From positions 62,001 to 126,000 of the forward strand of contig NZ_CABPSP010000012.1 in assembly GCF_902459765.1 (NCBI RefSeq): a DNA stretch of 64,000 nucleotides. Reading direction: 5' to 3'. Of the stretch, positions 38,845-47,294 are shown piece by piece. The translations under genes and the position numbers were made by a program. Position 1 is the stretch's first letter, and each line of letters opens with the position of its first letter. Below the pieces are notes generated by a model, which ran no database searches, was not told the DNA's origin, and was given only the letters and a program-made list of their open reading frames with translations. This stretch comes from Pandoraea anapnoica (GTDB lineage: Bacteria; Pseudomonadota; Gammaproteobacteria; Burkholderiales; Burkholderiaceae).

Positions 38845-39126
38845 ATGCCGCGTCCTAACGGTAAAAACAAGAAGTTTGATCGCCGCCGCCAACAGCAAAA
38901 CCCGCTGTTCAAGCGCAAGAAGTTCTGCCGCTTCACCGTCGCTGGTGTCGAGCAGATCGATTACAAGGATGTCGAAACGCTGAAGGACTTCATCGGCGAC
39001 AACGGCAAGATCACCCCGGCTCGCCTGACGGGCACCAAGGCGCACTACCAGCGCCAGCTCGATACGGCTATCAAGCGCGCGCGTTTCCTCGCGCTGCTGC
39101 CGTACACCGATCTGCACGGTGCTTAA
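38845..39126 (+). CDS. rpsR: 30S ribosomal protein S18
   Basis: The 93-residue protein shows [26 protein letters not shown] and [34 protein letters not shown], the S18 signature. ATG 38845 gives [12 protein letters not shown]; the three-codon longer reading overlaps the priB stop and is not favoured. Confidence 0.98.
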   Translation: MPRPNGKNKKFDRRRQQQNPLFKRKKFCRFTVAGVEQIDYKDVETLKDFIGDNGKITPARLTGTKAHYQRQLDTAIKRARFLALLPYTDLHGA

Positions 39127-39153
39127 TCGCCAGTCGACGAAGGAGAATAGATA

Positions 39154-39606
39154 ATGCAAGTGATTCTGCTGGAAAAGGTCGTCAACCTGGGTAACCTGGG
39201 CGACATCGTGAAGGTCAAGGATGGTTTCGCACGTAACTTCCTGATCCCGACGAAGAAGGCTCGCCGCGCCACCAAGGACGCGATCGCCGAATTCGAAGTT
39301 CGCCGCGCCGAACTGGAAAAGGCTGCCGCCGACAAGCTGGCTGCTGCTCAAACCGAAGGCGAAAAGCTGTCGGGTCTGACCGTGCAAATCTCGCAGAAGG
39401 CTGGTGTTGACGGCCGTCTGTTCGGTTCGGTCACCAACTTCGACATCGCCGAAGCCCTGGGCACCCAAGGTTTCAAGGTTGAGAAGATGCAAGTGCGTCT
39501 GCCGAACGGCCCGCTCAAGACCGTGGGTGATTTCCCGGTTCAAGTGGCGCTGCACACCGACGTCGTGATCGACGTCACCGTGTCGGTGCTGGGCGAGCAC
39601 GCCTAA
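39154..39606 (+). CDS. rplI: 50S ribosomal protein L9
   Basis: The 150-residue protein has the L9 N-terminal domain [32 protein letters not shown], a connecting helix and the C-terminal RNA-binding domain. AAGGAG precedes ATG. Last gene of the operon, followed by a strong terminator. Confidence 0.98.
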   Translation: MQVILLEKVVNLGNLGDIVKVKDGFARNFLIPTKKARRATKDAIAEFEVRRAELEKAAADKLAAAQTEGEKLSGLTVQISQKAGVDGRLFGSVTNFDIAEALGTQGFKVEKMQVRLPNGPLKTVGDFPVQVALHTDVVIDVTVSVLGEHA

Positions 39607-39642
39607 GTCGTACCCGCGTCAGCTTCCCGACGCGAATAAAAG

Positions 39643-39674
39643 ACGGAAGTCGGAGTACCGGCTTCCGTTTTTTT
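39643..39674 (+). terminator. Terminator after rplI
   Basis: An 11-bp stem (39643-39653 with 39658-39668, one G-U pair) with an AGTA loop is followed by seven T. The rest of the 302-bp gap to dnaB (39675-39873) shows no gene. Confidence 0.9.
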
Positions 39675-39873
39675 ATGTCTGTCCGTTCCGTTGTGTTGGC
39701 TGCCGGAATATCCGGTCGCCGGTCTCGCACTGCCGTACGCCGACCGCCTCCCGGTTGCTCGCTCCCTTCCATCCAAGTCATCGTTCGATAGCGCCACCTT
39801 ATGCTGCCTCCAGGGAAACTGCTGAACAAACAACGTCCTGAAAAGTCGTCGCGCAAGCGCGATTTTGCCGGGA

Positions 39874-39901
39874 CTGACCGGGATCGCGGGGACGGTATAA
39901 T
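39874..39901 (+). promoter_or_regulatory. dnaB promoter, implying a leaderless mRNA
   Basis: A perfect TATAAT (39896-39901) has CTGACC 16 bp upstream. The dnaB ATG starts at 39909, seven bases after the -10, leaving a leader of at most two nucleotides. Confidence 0.65.
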
Positions 39902-39908
39902 GCCCGGC

Positions 39909-41276
39909 ATGAACGCGCCCGATCCCCAGCTCGATTCGCTCAAGGTGCCACCGCACTCCATCGAGGCGGAGCAATCCGTGCTCGGCGGTCTGCTACTCGA
40001 TAACAGCGCCTGGGATCGCATCGGCGACTTCTTGTCCGAGTCGGACTTCTACCGCTACGACCATCGTCAGATCTATCAGCACATCGGGCGTCTGATCTCC
40101 AGCGACCGACCTGCCGACGTCATCACCGTCTTCGAATCGCTCACTTCCGCCGGCAAAGCCGAGGACGTGGGTGGTCTGGCCTACCTGAATGCCCTCGCGC
40201 AGAACACCCCGAGTGCGGCGAACATTCGCCGTTACGCGGAAATCGTGCGCGACCGAGCCGTGCTGCGTAAGCTCGTGACGGTGGCCGACGAAATTGCTTC
40301 GGATGCTTTCAATCCGCAGGGCAAAGAAGTGCGTCAGATGCTCGACGAGGCGGAGGCGAAGGTCTTCGCGATTGCGGAGGAGGGTTCGCGCAGCACCAAC
40401 GGCTTCCTCGAACTGCAACCGCTGCTCACGCAAGTGGTCGAGCGTATCGACGAGCTGTACCACCGCGAAGGCGGCAGCGACATTACCGGTATTCCAACGG
40501 GCTTCGTCGATCTGGATCGCATGACGTCCGGTTTCAACGGCGGCGATCTGATCATCGTGGCCGGTCGTCCGTCGATGGGTAAAACGACGTTCTCGATGAA
40601 CATCGGTGAGCACATCGCGGTGGAAGAGGGCTTGCCCGTTGCCGTGTTCTCGATGGAAATGCCGGGGACGCAGCTGGCCATGCGTATGCTGGGTTCGGTG
40701 GGGCGTCTCGATCAGCATCGTCTGCGTACCGGCAAGCTGGTCGACGAAGACTGGCCGAAGCTCACGCACGCGATGCAGAAGATGAACGAGACGCAACTGT
40801 TCGTCGACGAAACGCCTGCGCTCAACCCGATGGAATTGCGTGCGCGTGCGCGACGTCTGGCACGTCAGTGCGGCAAGCTCGGTCTGATCATCATCGATTA
40901 CTTGCAGCTGATGAGCGGCTCGGGCGGCGGCGAAAACCGTGCGACCGAAATTTCCGAAATTTCGCGTTCGCTCAAAGGCCTTGCCAAAGAGTTGAACGTG
41001 CCGGTAATCGCGCTCTCGCAGCTCAACCGAAGTCTCGAACAACGCCCGAACAAGCGTCCGGTCATGTCGGATTTGCGCGAATCGGGCGCTATCGAACAGG
41101 ACGCGGACATCATCCTGTTCATCTACCGCGACGAAGTCTACAACCCCGACACCCCAGACAAAGGCACGGCCGAAATCATTATCGCGAAGCAGCGTAACGG
41201 TCCCATCGGCCACGTCCGTCTGGCGTTCATCGGTGCCTACACGAAGTTCGATAATCTGGCCGGTCCGCAATACTGA
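39909..41276 (+). CDS. dnaB: Replicative DNA helicase DnaB
   Basis: Hexameric 5'-3' helicase of the replication fork. The 455-residue protein has the N-terminal DnaB domain (VPPHSIEAEQSVLGGLLLDN), Walker A GRPSMGKT at 219-226, IIIDYLQLMS as Walker B, and LSQLNRSLEQRPNKRPVMSDLRESG. The start MNAPDPQLDSLKVPPHS at 39909 matches family N termini; upstream in-frame codons overlap the promoter. Confidence 0.97.
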   Translation: MNAPDPQLDSLKVPPHSIEAEQSVLGGLLLDNSAWDRIGDFLSESDFYRYDHRQIYQHIGRLISSDRPADVITVFESLTSAGKAEDVGGLAYLNALAQNTPSAANIRRYAEIVRDRAVLRKLVTVADEIASDAFNPQGKEVRQMLDEAEAKVFAIAEEGSRSTNGFLELQPLLTQVVERIDELYHREGGSDITGIPTGFVDLDRMTSGFNGGDLIIVAGRPSMGKTTFSMNIGEHIAVEEGLPVAVFSMEMPGTQLAMRMLGSVGRLDQHRLRTGKLVDEDWPKLTHAMQKMNETQLFVDETPALNPMELRARARRLARQCGKLGLIIIDYLQLMSGSGGGENRATEISEISRSLKGLAKELNVPVIALSQLNRSLEQRPNKRPVMSDLRESGAIEQDADIILFIYRDEVYNPDTPDKGTAEIIIAKQRNGPIGHVRLAFIGAYTKFDNLAGPQY

Positions 41277-41390
41277 CGCACCGATTTCCATCTGTTCGGA
41301 TGCGCATGCGGCATCGCATGCCTCCGACGAGGTAGAATGTGACGTTTTTGTGTCGACCCGTCCCCTATTAATACCCGGAGTTTCCCCATA

Positions 41391-42017
41391 ATGTTCGGTC
41401 GCTTCATGCCCACCGAGGGCAAGTTCTTTGACCTGTTCAACCAGCACGCGGCGTGCATGGTCGCAGGCAGCCGCGAGCTGTCCGCCATGCTCAACGACCT
41501 GCCAAACGCCGAGGCACGTACTGTTGCCGTGCAGAACAACGAGAAGAAAGCGGATCGCATCACGCACGAGACCATCGACTTGATGCACAAGACGTTCATC
41601 ACGCCTTTCGACCGCGACGAGATCCATAAGCTGATCAGCACGATGGACGACATCCTGGATCTGATGGAAGACGTGGCGACGGCCGTGTGGATGTACGACA
41701 TCAAGAGCGTGCCGTCTGAGGCCCGCATGCTGGGCGAAATCTGCGTGAAATGCTGCGAGCGTGTGCAAAGCACCGTCGCACTGCTCAACGACATGGATCG
41801 TGCCCGTGAAATTCTGAAGTTCTGCGAAGAGATCGACGGTCTCGAATCGGAAGCCGACCGCCTGCTGCGCGCATCGCTGTCGAAGCTATTCCGTGAAGAG
41901 GCCGACGTGAAAGAGCTGATCAAGCAGAAGGCTGTGTCCGAATTGCTCGAGTCGGTGACCGACAAATGCGAAGACGTTGCCAACATCATCGAAGGCATTG
42001 TGCTGGAAAACGCCTGA
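41391..42017 (+). CDS. PhoU-like (DUF47) accessory protein of Pit
   Basis: The 208-residue all-helical protein belongs to the DUF47/PhoU-related family that is encoded next to low-affinity phosphate transporters. Metal-ligand motifs EKKADRITHETI and EIDGLESEADRLL fall at equivalent places of the two helical repeats. It starts 14 bp before pit and probably tunes that transporter; the exact role is inferred from context. TAGAAT at 41333 may be its -10. Confidence 0.9.
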   Translation: MFGRFMPTEGKFFDLFNQHAACMVAGSRELSAMLNDLPNAEARTVAVQNNEKKADRITHETIDLMHKTFITPFDRDEIHKLISTMDDILDLMEDVATAVWMYDIKSVPSEARMLGEICVKCCERVQSTVALLNDMDRAREILKFCEEIDGLESEADRLLRASLSKLFREEADVKELIKQKAVSELLESVTDKCEDVANIIEGIVLENA

Positions 42018-42030
42018 GCGGAGACTTTCG

Positions 42031-43041
42031 ATGGCAACGCTGCACATCAGCCTTTGGCTGGTCGGACTATTGGTCGCACTGGCGCTCCTGTTCGACTTCA
42101 TGAACGGTTTTCACGACGCCGCCAACTCGATCGCTACGGTGGTCTCGACGGGCGTGCTTAAACCGCATCAGGCGGTGGCTTTCGCCGCCATGTTCAACGT
42201 CATCGCGCTGTTCGTCTTTCACCTGAAAGTCGCGGCGACGGTGGGCAAGGGCACGGTACACCCCGAGATCGTCGATCACTATGTGATCTTTGGCGCGCTC
42301 GTGGGTGCCATCGCCTGGAACATCATCACCTGGTACTACGGTATTCCGTCGAGTTCGTCGCACGCCCTGATCGGTGGTCTGGTCGGCGCGGCGGTGGCCA
42401 AGGCCGGCACGGGCTCGCTCGTGGCGAGCGGCCTGCTGCAAACCGTGGCATTCATTTTCGTCTCGCCGCTGCTCGGTTTCGTGCTCGGATCGTTCTTCAT
42501 GCTGCTCGTGTCGTGGCTATTCTTCCGCACGCCACCCGCACGCGTGGACCGCTGGTTCCGTCGCCTGCAACTGGTGTCCGCGGGTATGTACAGCCTCGGA
42601 CACGGCGGTAACGATGCTCAGAAGACCATCGGCATCATCTGGATGCTGCTGATCGCTGCGGGCATGTGGCCGCAGGAAGCTGCCGAGCCGCCGCTGTGGG
42701 TGATCATCGGCTGCTATCTGGCAATCGGTCTGGGCACCATGTTCGGTGGCTGGCGGATCGTGCGCACGATGGGTCAGAAGATTACGAAGCTCAAGCCGGT
42801 GGGCGGTTTCTGTGCCGAGACAGGTGGGGCGTTCACGCTCTTCTTCGCTTCGTGGCTTGGCGTGCCTGTCTCGACGACGCACACTATCACGGGCGCCATC
42901 GTTGGCGTGGGCGCGACCCGCAAGCTATCGGCGGTGCGCTGGGGCGTGGCGGGCAACATCGTCTGGGCCTGGGTGCTGACGATTCCGGCATCGGCATTTA
43001 TCGCCGCCATCGCCTGGTGGGTCGGCAAGCAAATCCTCTGA
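42031..43041 (+). CDS. pit: Low-affinity inorganic phosphate transporter Pit
   Basis: The 336-residue membrane protein has about ten helices and the duplicated PHO4 signatures DFMNGFHDAANSIATVV (near 20-36) and SLGHGGNDAQKTIGII (near 190-205). It would import metal-phosphate with protons. ATG 42031 follows GGAG; longer in-frame readings extend into the preceding gene. Operon partner: the DUF47 protein. Confidence 0.95.
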   Translation: MATLHISLWLVGLLVALALLFDFMNGFHDAANSIATVVSTGVLKPHQAVAFAAMFNVIALFVFHLKVAATVGKGTVHPEIVDHYVIFGALVGAIAWNIITWYYGIPSSSSHALIGGLVGAAVAKAGTGSLVASGLLQTVAFIFVSPLLGFVLGSFFMLLVSWLFFRTPPARVDRWFRRLQLVSAGMYSLGHGGNDAQKTIGIIWMLLIAAGMWPQEAAEPPLWVIIGCYLAIGLGTMFGGWRIVRTMGQKITKLKPVGGFCAETGGAFTLFFASWLGVPVSTTHTITGAIVGVGATRKLSAVRWGVAGNIVWAWVLTIPASAFIAAIAWWVGKQIL

Positions 43042-43060
43042 CGGATGAGCTACCGAATGG

Positions 43061-43086
43061 AAAAAGCGGCTTCGGCCGCTTTTTTT
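43061..43086. terminator. Bidirectional terminator after pit
   Basis: AAAAAGCGGC pairs with GCCGCTTTTT around a TTCG tetraloop, with T extending to 43086 and an A run on the left, so it works on both strands. Confidence 0.9.
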
Positions 43087-43154
43087 ACGTCTGTGCTCGG
43101 TGCGGGCAAGGAGGATTGAAAGCGCTAATCGACGCCATCGGGAGAATCAATTTT

Positions 43155-43193
43155 AATAGTTTATTGTGATTTATTATCATTTTTCAATAGTTT
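43155..43193 (+). repeat. AT-rich direct repeats ahead of a small ORF and cupin gene
   Basis: AATAGTTT occurs at 43155-43162 and 43186-43193, 31 bp apart (about three helical turns), inside a strongly AT-rich block at about 43148-43202. It is a plausible regulator site or promoter region for the downstream frames. Confidence 0.45.
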
Positions 43194-43218
43194 TTGTTCA
43201 ATCACACCTGAGGCTACT

Positions 43219-43323
43219 ATGACGTCATTGATTCAATCCTTGCGCCACCGTCCGTTGAGCATGCTGATGGGCGCGGCCATCAATATCGGGGGTGCGGCAA
43301 CGCTGCTTGCCCATCTGCGATGA
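43219..43323 (+). CDS. Possible 34-residue hydrophobic small protein
   Basis: ATG 43219 is preceded by GAGG at a good distance. The 34-residue product has a basic start (MTSLIQSLRHRP) and a hydrophobic stretch (SMLMGAAINIGGAATLLAHL) that could span a membrane once. It ends 37 bp before the cupin gene on the same strand. I do not recognise it. Confidence 0.45.
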   Translation: MTSLIQSLRHRPLSMLMGAAINIGGAATLLAHLR

Positions 43324-43360
43324 TCATCCAGCGCATCGCAGCCGCCAGAACGGAGGGCGT

Positions 43361-43624
43361 ATGGAACGCAATGTATTCGAGCGAGAACTCGCCAATGAGG
43401 GCTTCACGGCGCTCGTCACGGTGACGAGAGAAGCGGGTGGGCTTGATACGCATACGCATCCGTTCGAAGCGAAGGCGCTGATTCTGTCCGGCGAGATCGT
43501 GATTCAGGTGGGTGACGTCGAGCGTCGATATGGCGAGGGGGACGTCTTCCATCTGGCCGCCGGAGAACCGCATGCCGAACGTTATGGTCCGGCAGGCGTG
43601 CAGTATCTCGTCGGGCGAAAGTGA
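43361..43624 (+). CDS. Small cupin-domain protein
   Basis: The 87-residue protein is a single cupin barrel: DTHTHPFEAKALILSGEIVIQVGDVE contains the His-x-His metal motif, and GDVFHLAAGEPHAERYG the second cupin motif with its His. GGAGG lies just before ATG 43361, so longer readings are rejected. Small stand-alone cupins may bind ligands or act as enzymes; function is unknown. Its end abuts the stop of the convergent lipoprotein gene. Confidence 0.85.
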   Translation: MERNVFERELANEGFTALVTVTREAGGLDTHTHPFEAKALILSGEIVIQVGDVERRYGEGDVFHLAAGEPHAERYGPAGVQYLVGRK

Positions 43625-44458
43625 TTACATCGCGCTGTTGGCGAAGCGGGCGATCGGATCGTCGTCCTGCGAAGGCGACGTCGTGAGATTGGCCGTGCTG
43701 CTCGGCGATGCGGTCTGCGGTGCGCCGAGCGGCGACGGTGTCGCTGCTGTCAGCGGACGGTTCGGTGCCGGGCTGGCAGGTGCCACCGTAGCCGTGGCGG
43801 GTGCAGGAGCCGCCAATGGCGCTGCCGCAACCGTGTCAGGTGCAGAACGATTGACGTAGGTTGTATTGCCCGCTGGCGCCTTGTTGGCCGCGACCCGCCT
43901 TACGCCGTCGATACGCTTAGCCCAGTAGGGGATGAAGATGCTCTCTAGCCGCACCGTGCCGCCCGAATTCGGCGCGTGTACGAATTTGCCCTGTCCCACG
44001 TAGATGCCCACATGCGAATGGGCGCGTCCCGTAGTGTTGAAGAAGATGAGGTCGCCCGAGGCGAGGTCGTCGCGTTCGAGCACGGTGCCGATGCCGCTCA
44101 TGTCGGCGGTCGTGCGCGGCAGATTGACGCCAGCTGCGCGCGCCACCACATAGCGCACGAGGCCGCTGCAATCGAATCCGGAGTCTGGGGTATTGCCGCC
44201 GTAACGGTAAGGAATGCCAACGAGGCTCATCGCTTCGAGCGTGATTTCCTCCTGACCTGCGCTGCGCTCGGGGCCGACCGTGCGATTGCCGAAGTTCGCG
44301 TTGCCGCCTTGCCGGACCGTCGGGCCGGAGGAACATGCGGCGACCAGCAGCGTGAGCGCCAGTACCCCCGCCGAGCGCCACGGCACCCATGAAGTCTGGG
44401 CGGACGTTGCGAGCTGCGTCGTGCATCGGGCCATCGGACGAGTCGGAGATCGAGACAT
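43625..44458 (-). CDS. NlpC/P60 peptidoglycan endopeptidase, lipoprotein
   Basis: The NlpC/P60 domain (Cys in FDCSGLVRYV, His in HSHVGIYVG, and VHAPNSGG) cleaves cell-wall stem peptides. A lipobox (LLVAAC, Cys at about residue 42) directs it to a membrane as lipoprotein. Start is uncertain: ATG 44458 (277 residues) gives a shorter signal region, while ATG 44482 adds eight residues. The C-terminal 80 residues are Ala/Pro/Thr-rich and low-complexity. Confidence 0.9.
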   Translation of the reverse strand: MSRSPTRPMARCTTQLATSAQTSWVPWRSAGVLALTLLVAACSSGPTVRQGGNANFGNRTVGPERSAGQEEITLEAMSLVGIPYRYGGNTPDSGFDCSGLVRYVVARAAGVNLPRTTADMSGIGTVLERDDLASGDLIFFNTTGRAHSHVGIYVGQGKFVHAPNSGGTVRLESIFIPYWAKRIDGVRRVAANKAPAGNTTYVNRSAPDTVAAAPLAAPAPATATVAPASPAPNRPLTAATPSPLGAPQTASPSSTANLTTSPSQDDDPIARFANSAM

Positions 44459-44635
44459 GCTCAGAGGGCGCTGGATTCGCATGCGCCGAGTTTACGACGC
44501 TTAGCGCACGAATGCATCGCAAAAGTGCCCAAATCCGGGCGTTCTGTGGCATCGACGTCACAAATTGGCCGCTTGCCGGACGATTTTGCCATCTTGGGCC
44601 GATGAATGATGAGGTGTCGCACGCGGTGTCCCAGC

Positions 44636-44663
44636 CATAAAAAACGGCGCCCGAAGGCGCCGT
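44636..44663 (-). terminator. Terminator of phoH
   Basis: On the minus strand ACGGCGCC and GGCGCCGT form an 8-bp stem around TTCG, followed by a T run (complement of 44639-44643). Confidence 0.88.
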
Positions 44664-44702
44664 CGTGTGGAGCGTCGAAGCGCTCGATGGCATGAACCGA
44701 CG

Positions 44703-46448
44703 TCAGAGAATTTCCGCCGCGTAGTCCGCCAGCCGCGAACGTTCACCGCGCGCGAGCGTGACGTGTCCGCTGTGACCCCAGCCCTTGAAGCGATCGACCA
44801 CGTAAGTGAGGCCCGAGCTGCCTTCGGTCAGATACGGCGTGTCGATCTGCGCGATGTTGCCCAGGCAGATCAGCTTGGTGCCGGGACCGGCGCGTGTGAC
44901 GAGGGTTTTCATCTGCTTCGGCGTCAGGTTCTGCGCCTCGTCGATGATGACGAACTTGTTCACGAACGTGCGGCCGCGCATGAAGTTCATGCTCTTGACC
45001 TTAAGTCGCGAGCGAATCAGTTCCTGCGTGGCTGCACGGCCCCATTCGCCGGCGGAGTCATCAGTCTTTTGCAGGACTTCGAGGTTGTCGTCGAATGCCC
45101 CCATCCACGGTTGCATCTTCTCTTCCTCGGTGCCCGGCAGGAAGCCGATATCTTCACCGACGGGCACGGTCGCGCGCGTGATGATGATCTCGTTGTAACG
45201 CTTCTCGTCGAGTGTCTGCGCCAGCCCGGCGGCGAGCGCTAGCAGCGTCTTGCCGGTGCCTGCCTGACCCAGCAGCGTGATGAAGTCCACTTCCGGATTC
45301 ATCAGCAGGTTCAGTGCGAAGTTCTGCTCGCGGTTACGTGCCGTGATGCCCCACACATTGTTCTTGTGATGGCCGTAGTCACGCAGCGTTTGCAGCAACG
45401 CCGTCTTGCCGTTGATCTCCCGCACTTGCGCATAGAAAGGTGCCTCACCGTTGTTCGTTTCCAGATAGACGAACTGGTTGATGAGGAAACTCGCGCAAAG
45501 CGGCCCGGTGATGCGATAGAACGTGGTGCCGGTCCGGTTGTCCTGCCAGCTCTCCATGCCCTTGCCGTGCTTCGTCCAGAAGTCCGGCGGCAGCGCCATC
45601 ACACCCGAGTAGAGCAGATCGCTGTCCTCGAGCACCTTGTCGTTGAAGTAATCTTCCGCGGGCAGACCGAGCGCATGCGCTTTGACGCGCATGTTGATGT
45701 CCTTCGACACCAGCACGACCTGACGATCGCGGAACTTGTCCTGCAGCGCGCGCACGACACCCAGAATCTGGTTGTCGGCCTTGCCTTGCGGCAGGCCTTC
45801 GAGCGGCGGAACCTCGGGCAGATCGGTCTGGAAGTACAGACGCCCGGTGGCGTCCTTATTGCCGAGCCGCGAGAGCGGAATGCCTTCGGCCATCGACTTC
45901 GTGCCGCTCTCCGCGACCAGCCCGTCGAGCGTGCGGCTCACCTGACGCGCATTGCGCGCCACTTCCGACATGCCCTTTTTGTGATTGTCGAGCTCTTCCA
46001 ACGTCATCATCGGCAGATAGACGTCGTGCTCTTCGAAGCGGAACAGGCTGCTCGGGTCGTGCATGAGCACGTTGGTGTCGAGCACGAAAAGTTTCGCCGG
46101 TTCCTGATCTTTACCGCGTGTACGTCTCGAACCCTGGCCCGTCGCCGTCGACTTCACGGCCTTGAGGGACGGGCTGGCGCCGCTGGAGTCTGCCGAAGGC
46201 GGCGACTGGGGCGAACGTGCAGCGGGCGACGGCTGTGGTGCAGTCTGCGTCGCCGGAGCGGTTTTGGGGACGACCTTCAACTCAGTCGCGCTGGCGGCTC
46301 CCGCGGCACCGGACGTTTCGCCCAGTGCTTGTTGTTCAGACGAGGGGATCGGTTTCTTGGCCTCCGTGCGCGAAGGTTTGAGGCGAGTGGGGAATTGTTC
46401 CGGGGCAAGCAGCGAGCCCGGTTTGGTCGGCGCCGATGGCAATGGCAT
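44703..46448 (-). CDS. PIN domain-PhoH ATPase fusion (PhoH2 type)
   Basis: The 581-residue protein joins a PIN nuclease-like domain (about 115-245; KLFVLDTNVLMHDPSSLFRF and VVLVSKDINMRVKAHALG with conserved Asp residues) to a PhoH ATPase (Walker A GQAGTGKT at 394-401, and FVIIDEAQNLTPKQMK as Walker B). Such fusions act as RNA helicase/RNases. The first 110 residues are Ala/Pro/Ser-rich and likely disordered. I prefer ATG 46448 to a TTG 15 bp upstream. Confidence 0.93.
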   Translation of the reverse strand: MPLPSAPTKPGSLLAPEQFPTRLKPSRTEAKKPIPSSEQQALGETSGAAGAASATELKVVPKTAPATQTAPQPSPAARSPQSPPSADSSGASPSLKAVKSTATGQGSRRTRGKDQEPAKLFVLDTNVLMHDPSSLFRFEEHDVYLPMMTLEELDNHKKGMSEVARNARQVSRTLDGLVAESGTKSMAEGIPLSRLGNKDATGRLYFQTDLPEVPPLEGLPQGKADNQILGVVRALQDKFRDRQVVLVSKDINMRVKAHALGLPAEDYFNDKVLEDSDLLYSGVMALPPDFWTKHGKGMESWQDNRTGTTFYRITGPLCASFLINQFVYLETNNGEAPFYAQVREINGKTALLQTLRDYGHHKNNVWGITARNREQNFALNLLMNPEVDFITLLGQAGTGKTLLALAAGLAQTLDEKRYNEIIITRATVPVGEDIGFLPGTEEEKMQPWMGAFDDNLEVLQKTDDSAGEWGRAATQELIRSRLKVKSMNFMRGRTFVNKFVIIDEAQNLTPKQMKTLVTRAGPGTKLICLGNIAQIDTPYLTEGSSGLTYVVDRFKGWGHSGHVTLARGERSRLADYAAEIL

Positions 46449-46768
46449 AGATTTCCCGTTCAAGAAAACACAACACTACTCGGCCGGGGCAAACGGCAAT
46501 ACATCACGTCCCGGCAACAAAAAAGCCGCCTGCCCGGACGCACCGGAGAGGCGGCTTGGCTGAAGGCGCCGCCGTGGCGACGCCTGCAATAGTCTCGTTC
46601 AATGCGCTTGATCATTACGGCCGACTATAACGTCTCTTGCCGTGCTTGTATAGCGTCGAATGTCCTCACTGGCGGTCGCTATCGGCCCCTGCGCAACACC
46701 GACCCGAATAGCGCTCGCACGCGTGCCCGCCGACCCGCTTCATGCGAGGGTCGTGCGCGCTTGCCGAC
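46449..46768. other. Intergenic region between bcp and phoH
   Basis: The 320-bp gap carries the bcp terminator (46519-46557) and presumably the phoH promoter. TTATAG on the minus strand near 46627 is a possible -10, but it lies upstream of the terminator. I see no gene here. Confidence 0.5.
46519..46557 (-). terminator. Terminator downstream of bcp
   Basis: AAGCCGCC (46523-46530) pairs with GGCGGCTT (46550-46557), with an inner CCGG repeat in the loop; on the minus strand six T follow. Confidence 0.75.
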
Positions 46769-47230
46769 TCAGATCGCCTGCACGGCAGCCAGCACGTCCG
46801 CCACGTGATCGGGTACACGCACACCACGCCATTCCTTGCGCAGAATCCCTTTCTCGTCGATCAGAAACGTGCTGCGCTCGATCCCAAGATGTTCTTTGCC
46901 ATACAGTTTTTTCAGCTTGATGACACCGAACAGTTTGCAGACCGCTTCATCGCCATCGGAGATCAGCGGGAAGGGCAGTTCGAGCTTGTTCTTGAAGTTC
47001 TCATGCGAACGCAGGCTGTCGCGCGACACGCCGATGATCTGTGCGCCGGCCGCCTGAAACTGGTCGTAGCTATCGCGGAAGTTCATGCCTTCCGTCGTGC
47101 AGCCAGGCGTGTTGTCCTTCGGGTAAAAGTAGATCACCACCTTCTGGCCGCGATGGGCCTTGAGCGAAAAATCGCCGCCGGTGGCCGGTGCGGTGAAATC
47201 GGGCACGGGAGTGTCGATGGCTACCGTCAC
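46769..47230 (-). CDS. bcp: Peroxiredoxin of the BCP/PrxQ type
   Basis: Thiol peroxidase that detoxifies hydroperoxides. The 153-residue protein has the peroxidatic Cys44 in DNTPGCTTEG. At the usual resolving position (Cys50 of E. coli BCP) there is Met49. Cys98 in DEAVCKLFG is the only other Cys and could serve as an atypical resolving residue. It follows arnD by 64 bp on the same strand and may be read through from the arn operon. Confidence 0.95.
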   Translation of the reverse strand: MTVAIDTPVPDFTAPATGGDFSLKAHRGQKVVIYFYPKDNTPGCTTEGMNFRDSYDQFQAAGAQIIGVSRDSLRSHENFKNKLELPFPLISDGDEAVCKLFGVIKLKKLYGKEHLGIERSTFLIDEKGILRKEWRGVRVPDHVADVLAAVQAI

Positions 47231-47294
47231 TATGGTCTCCTTGGGTGGCCTCGCAGGGCCGGTTCGGAAAGTCTTTCGAATATGGGGGTGTGGT

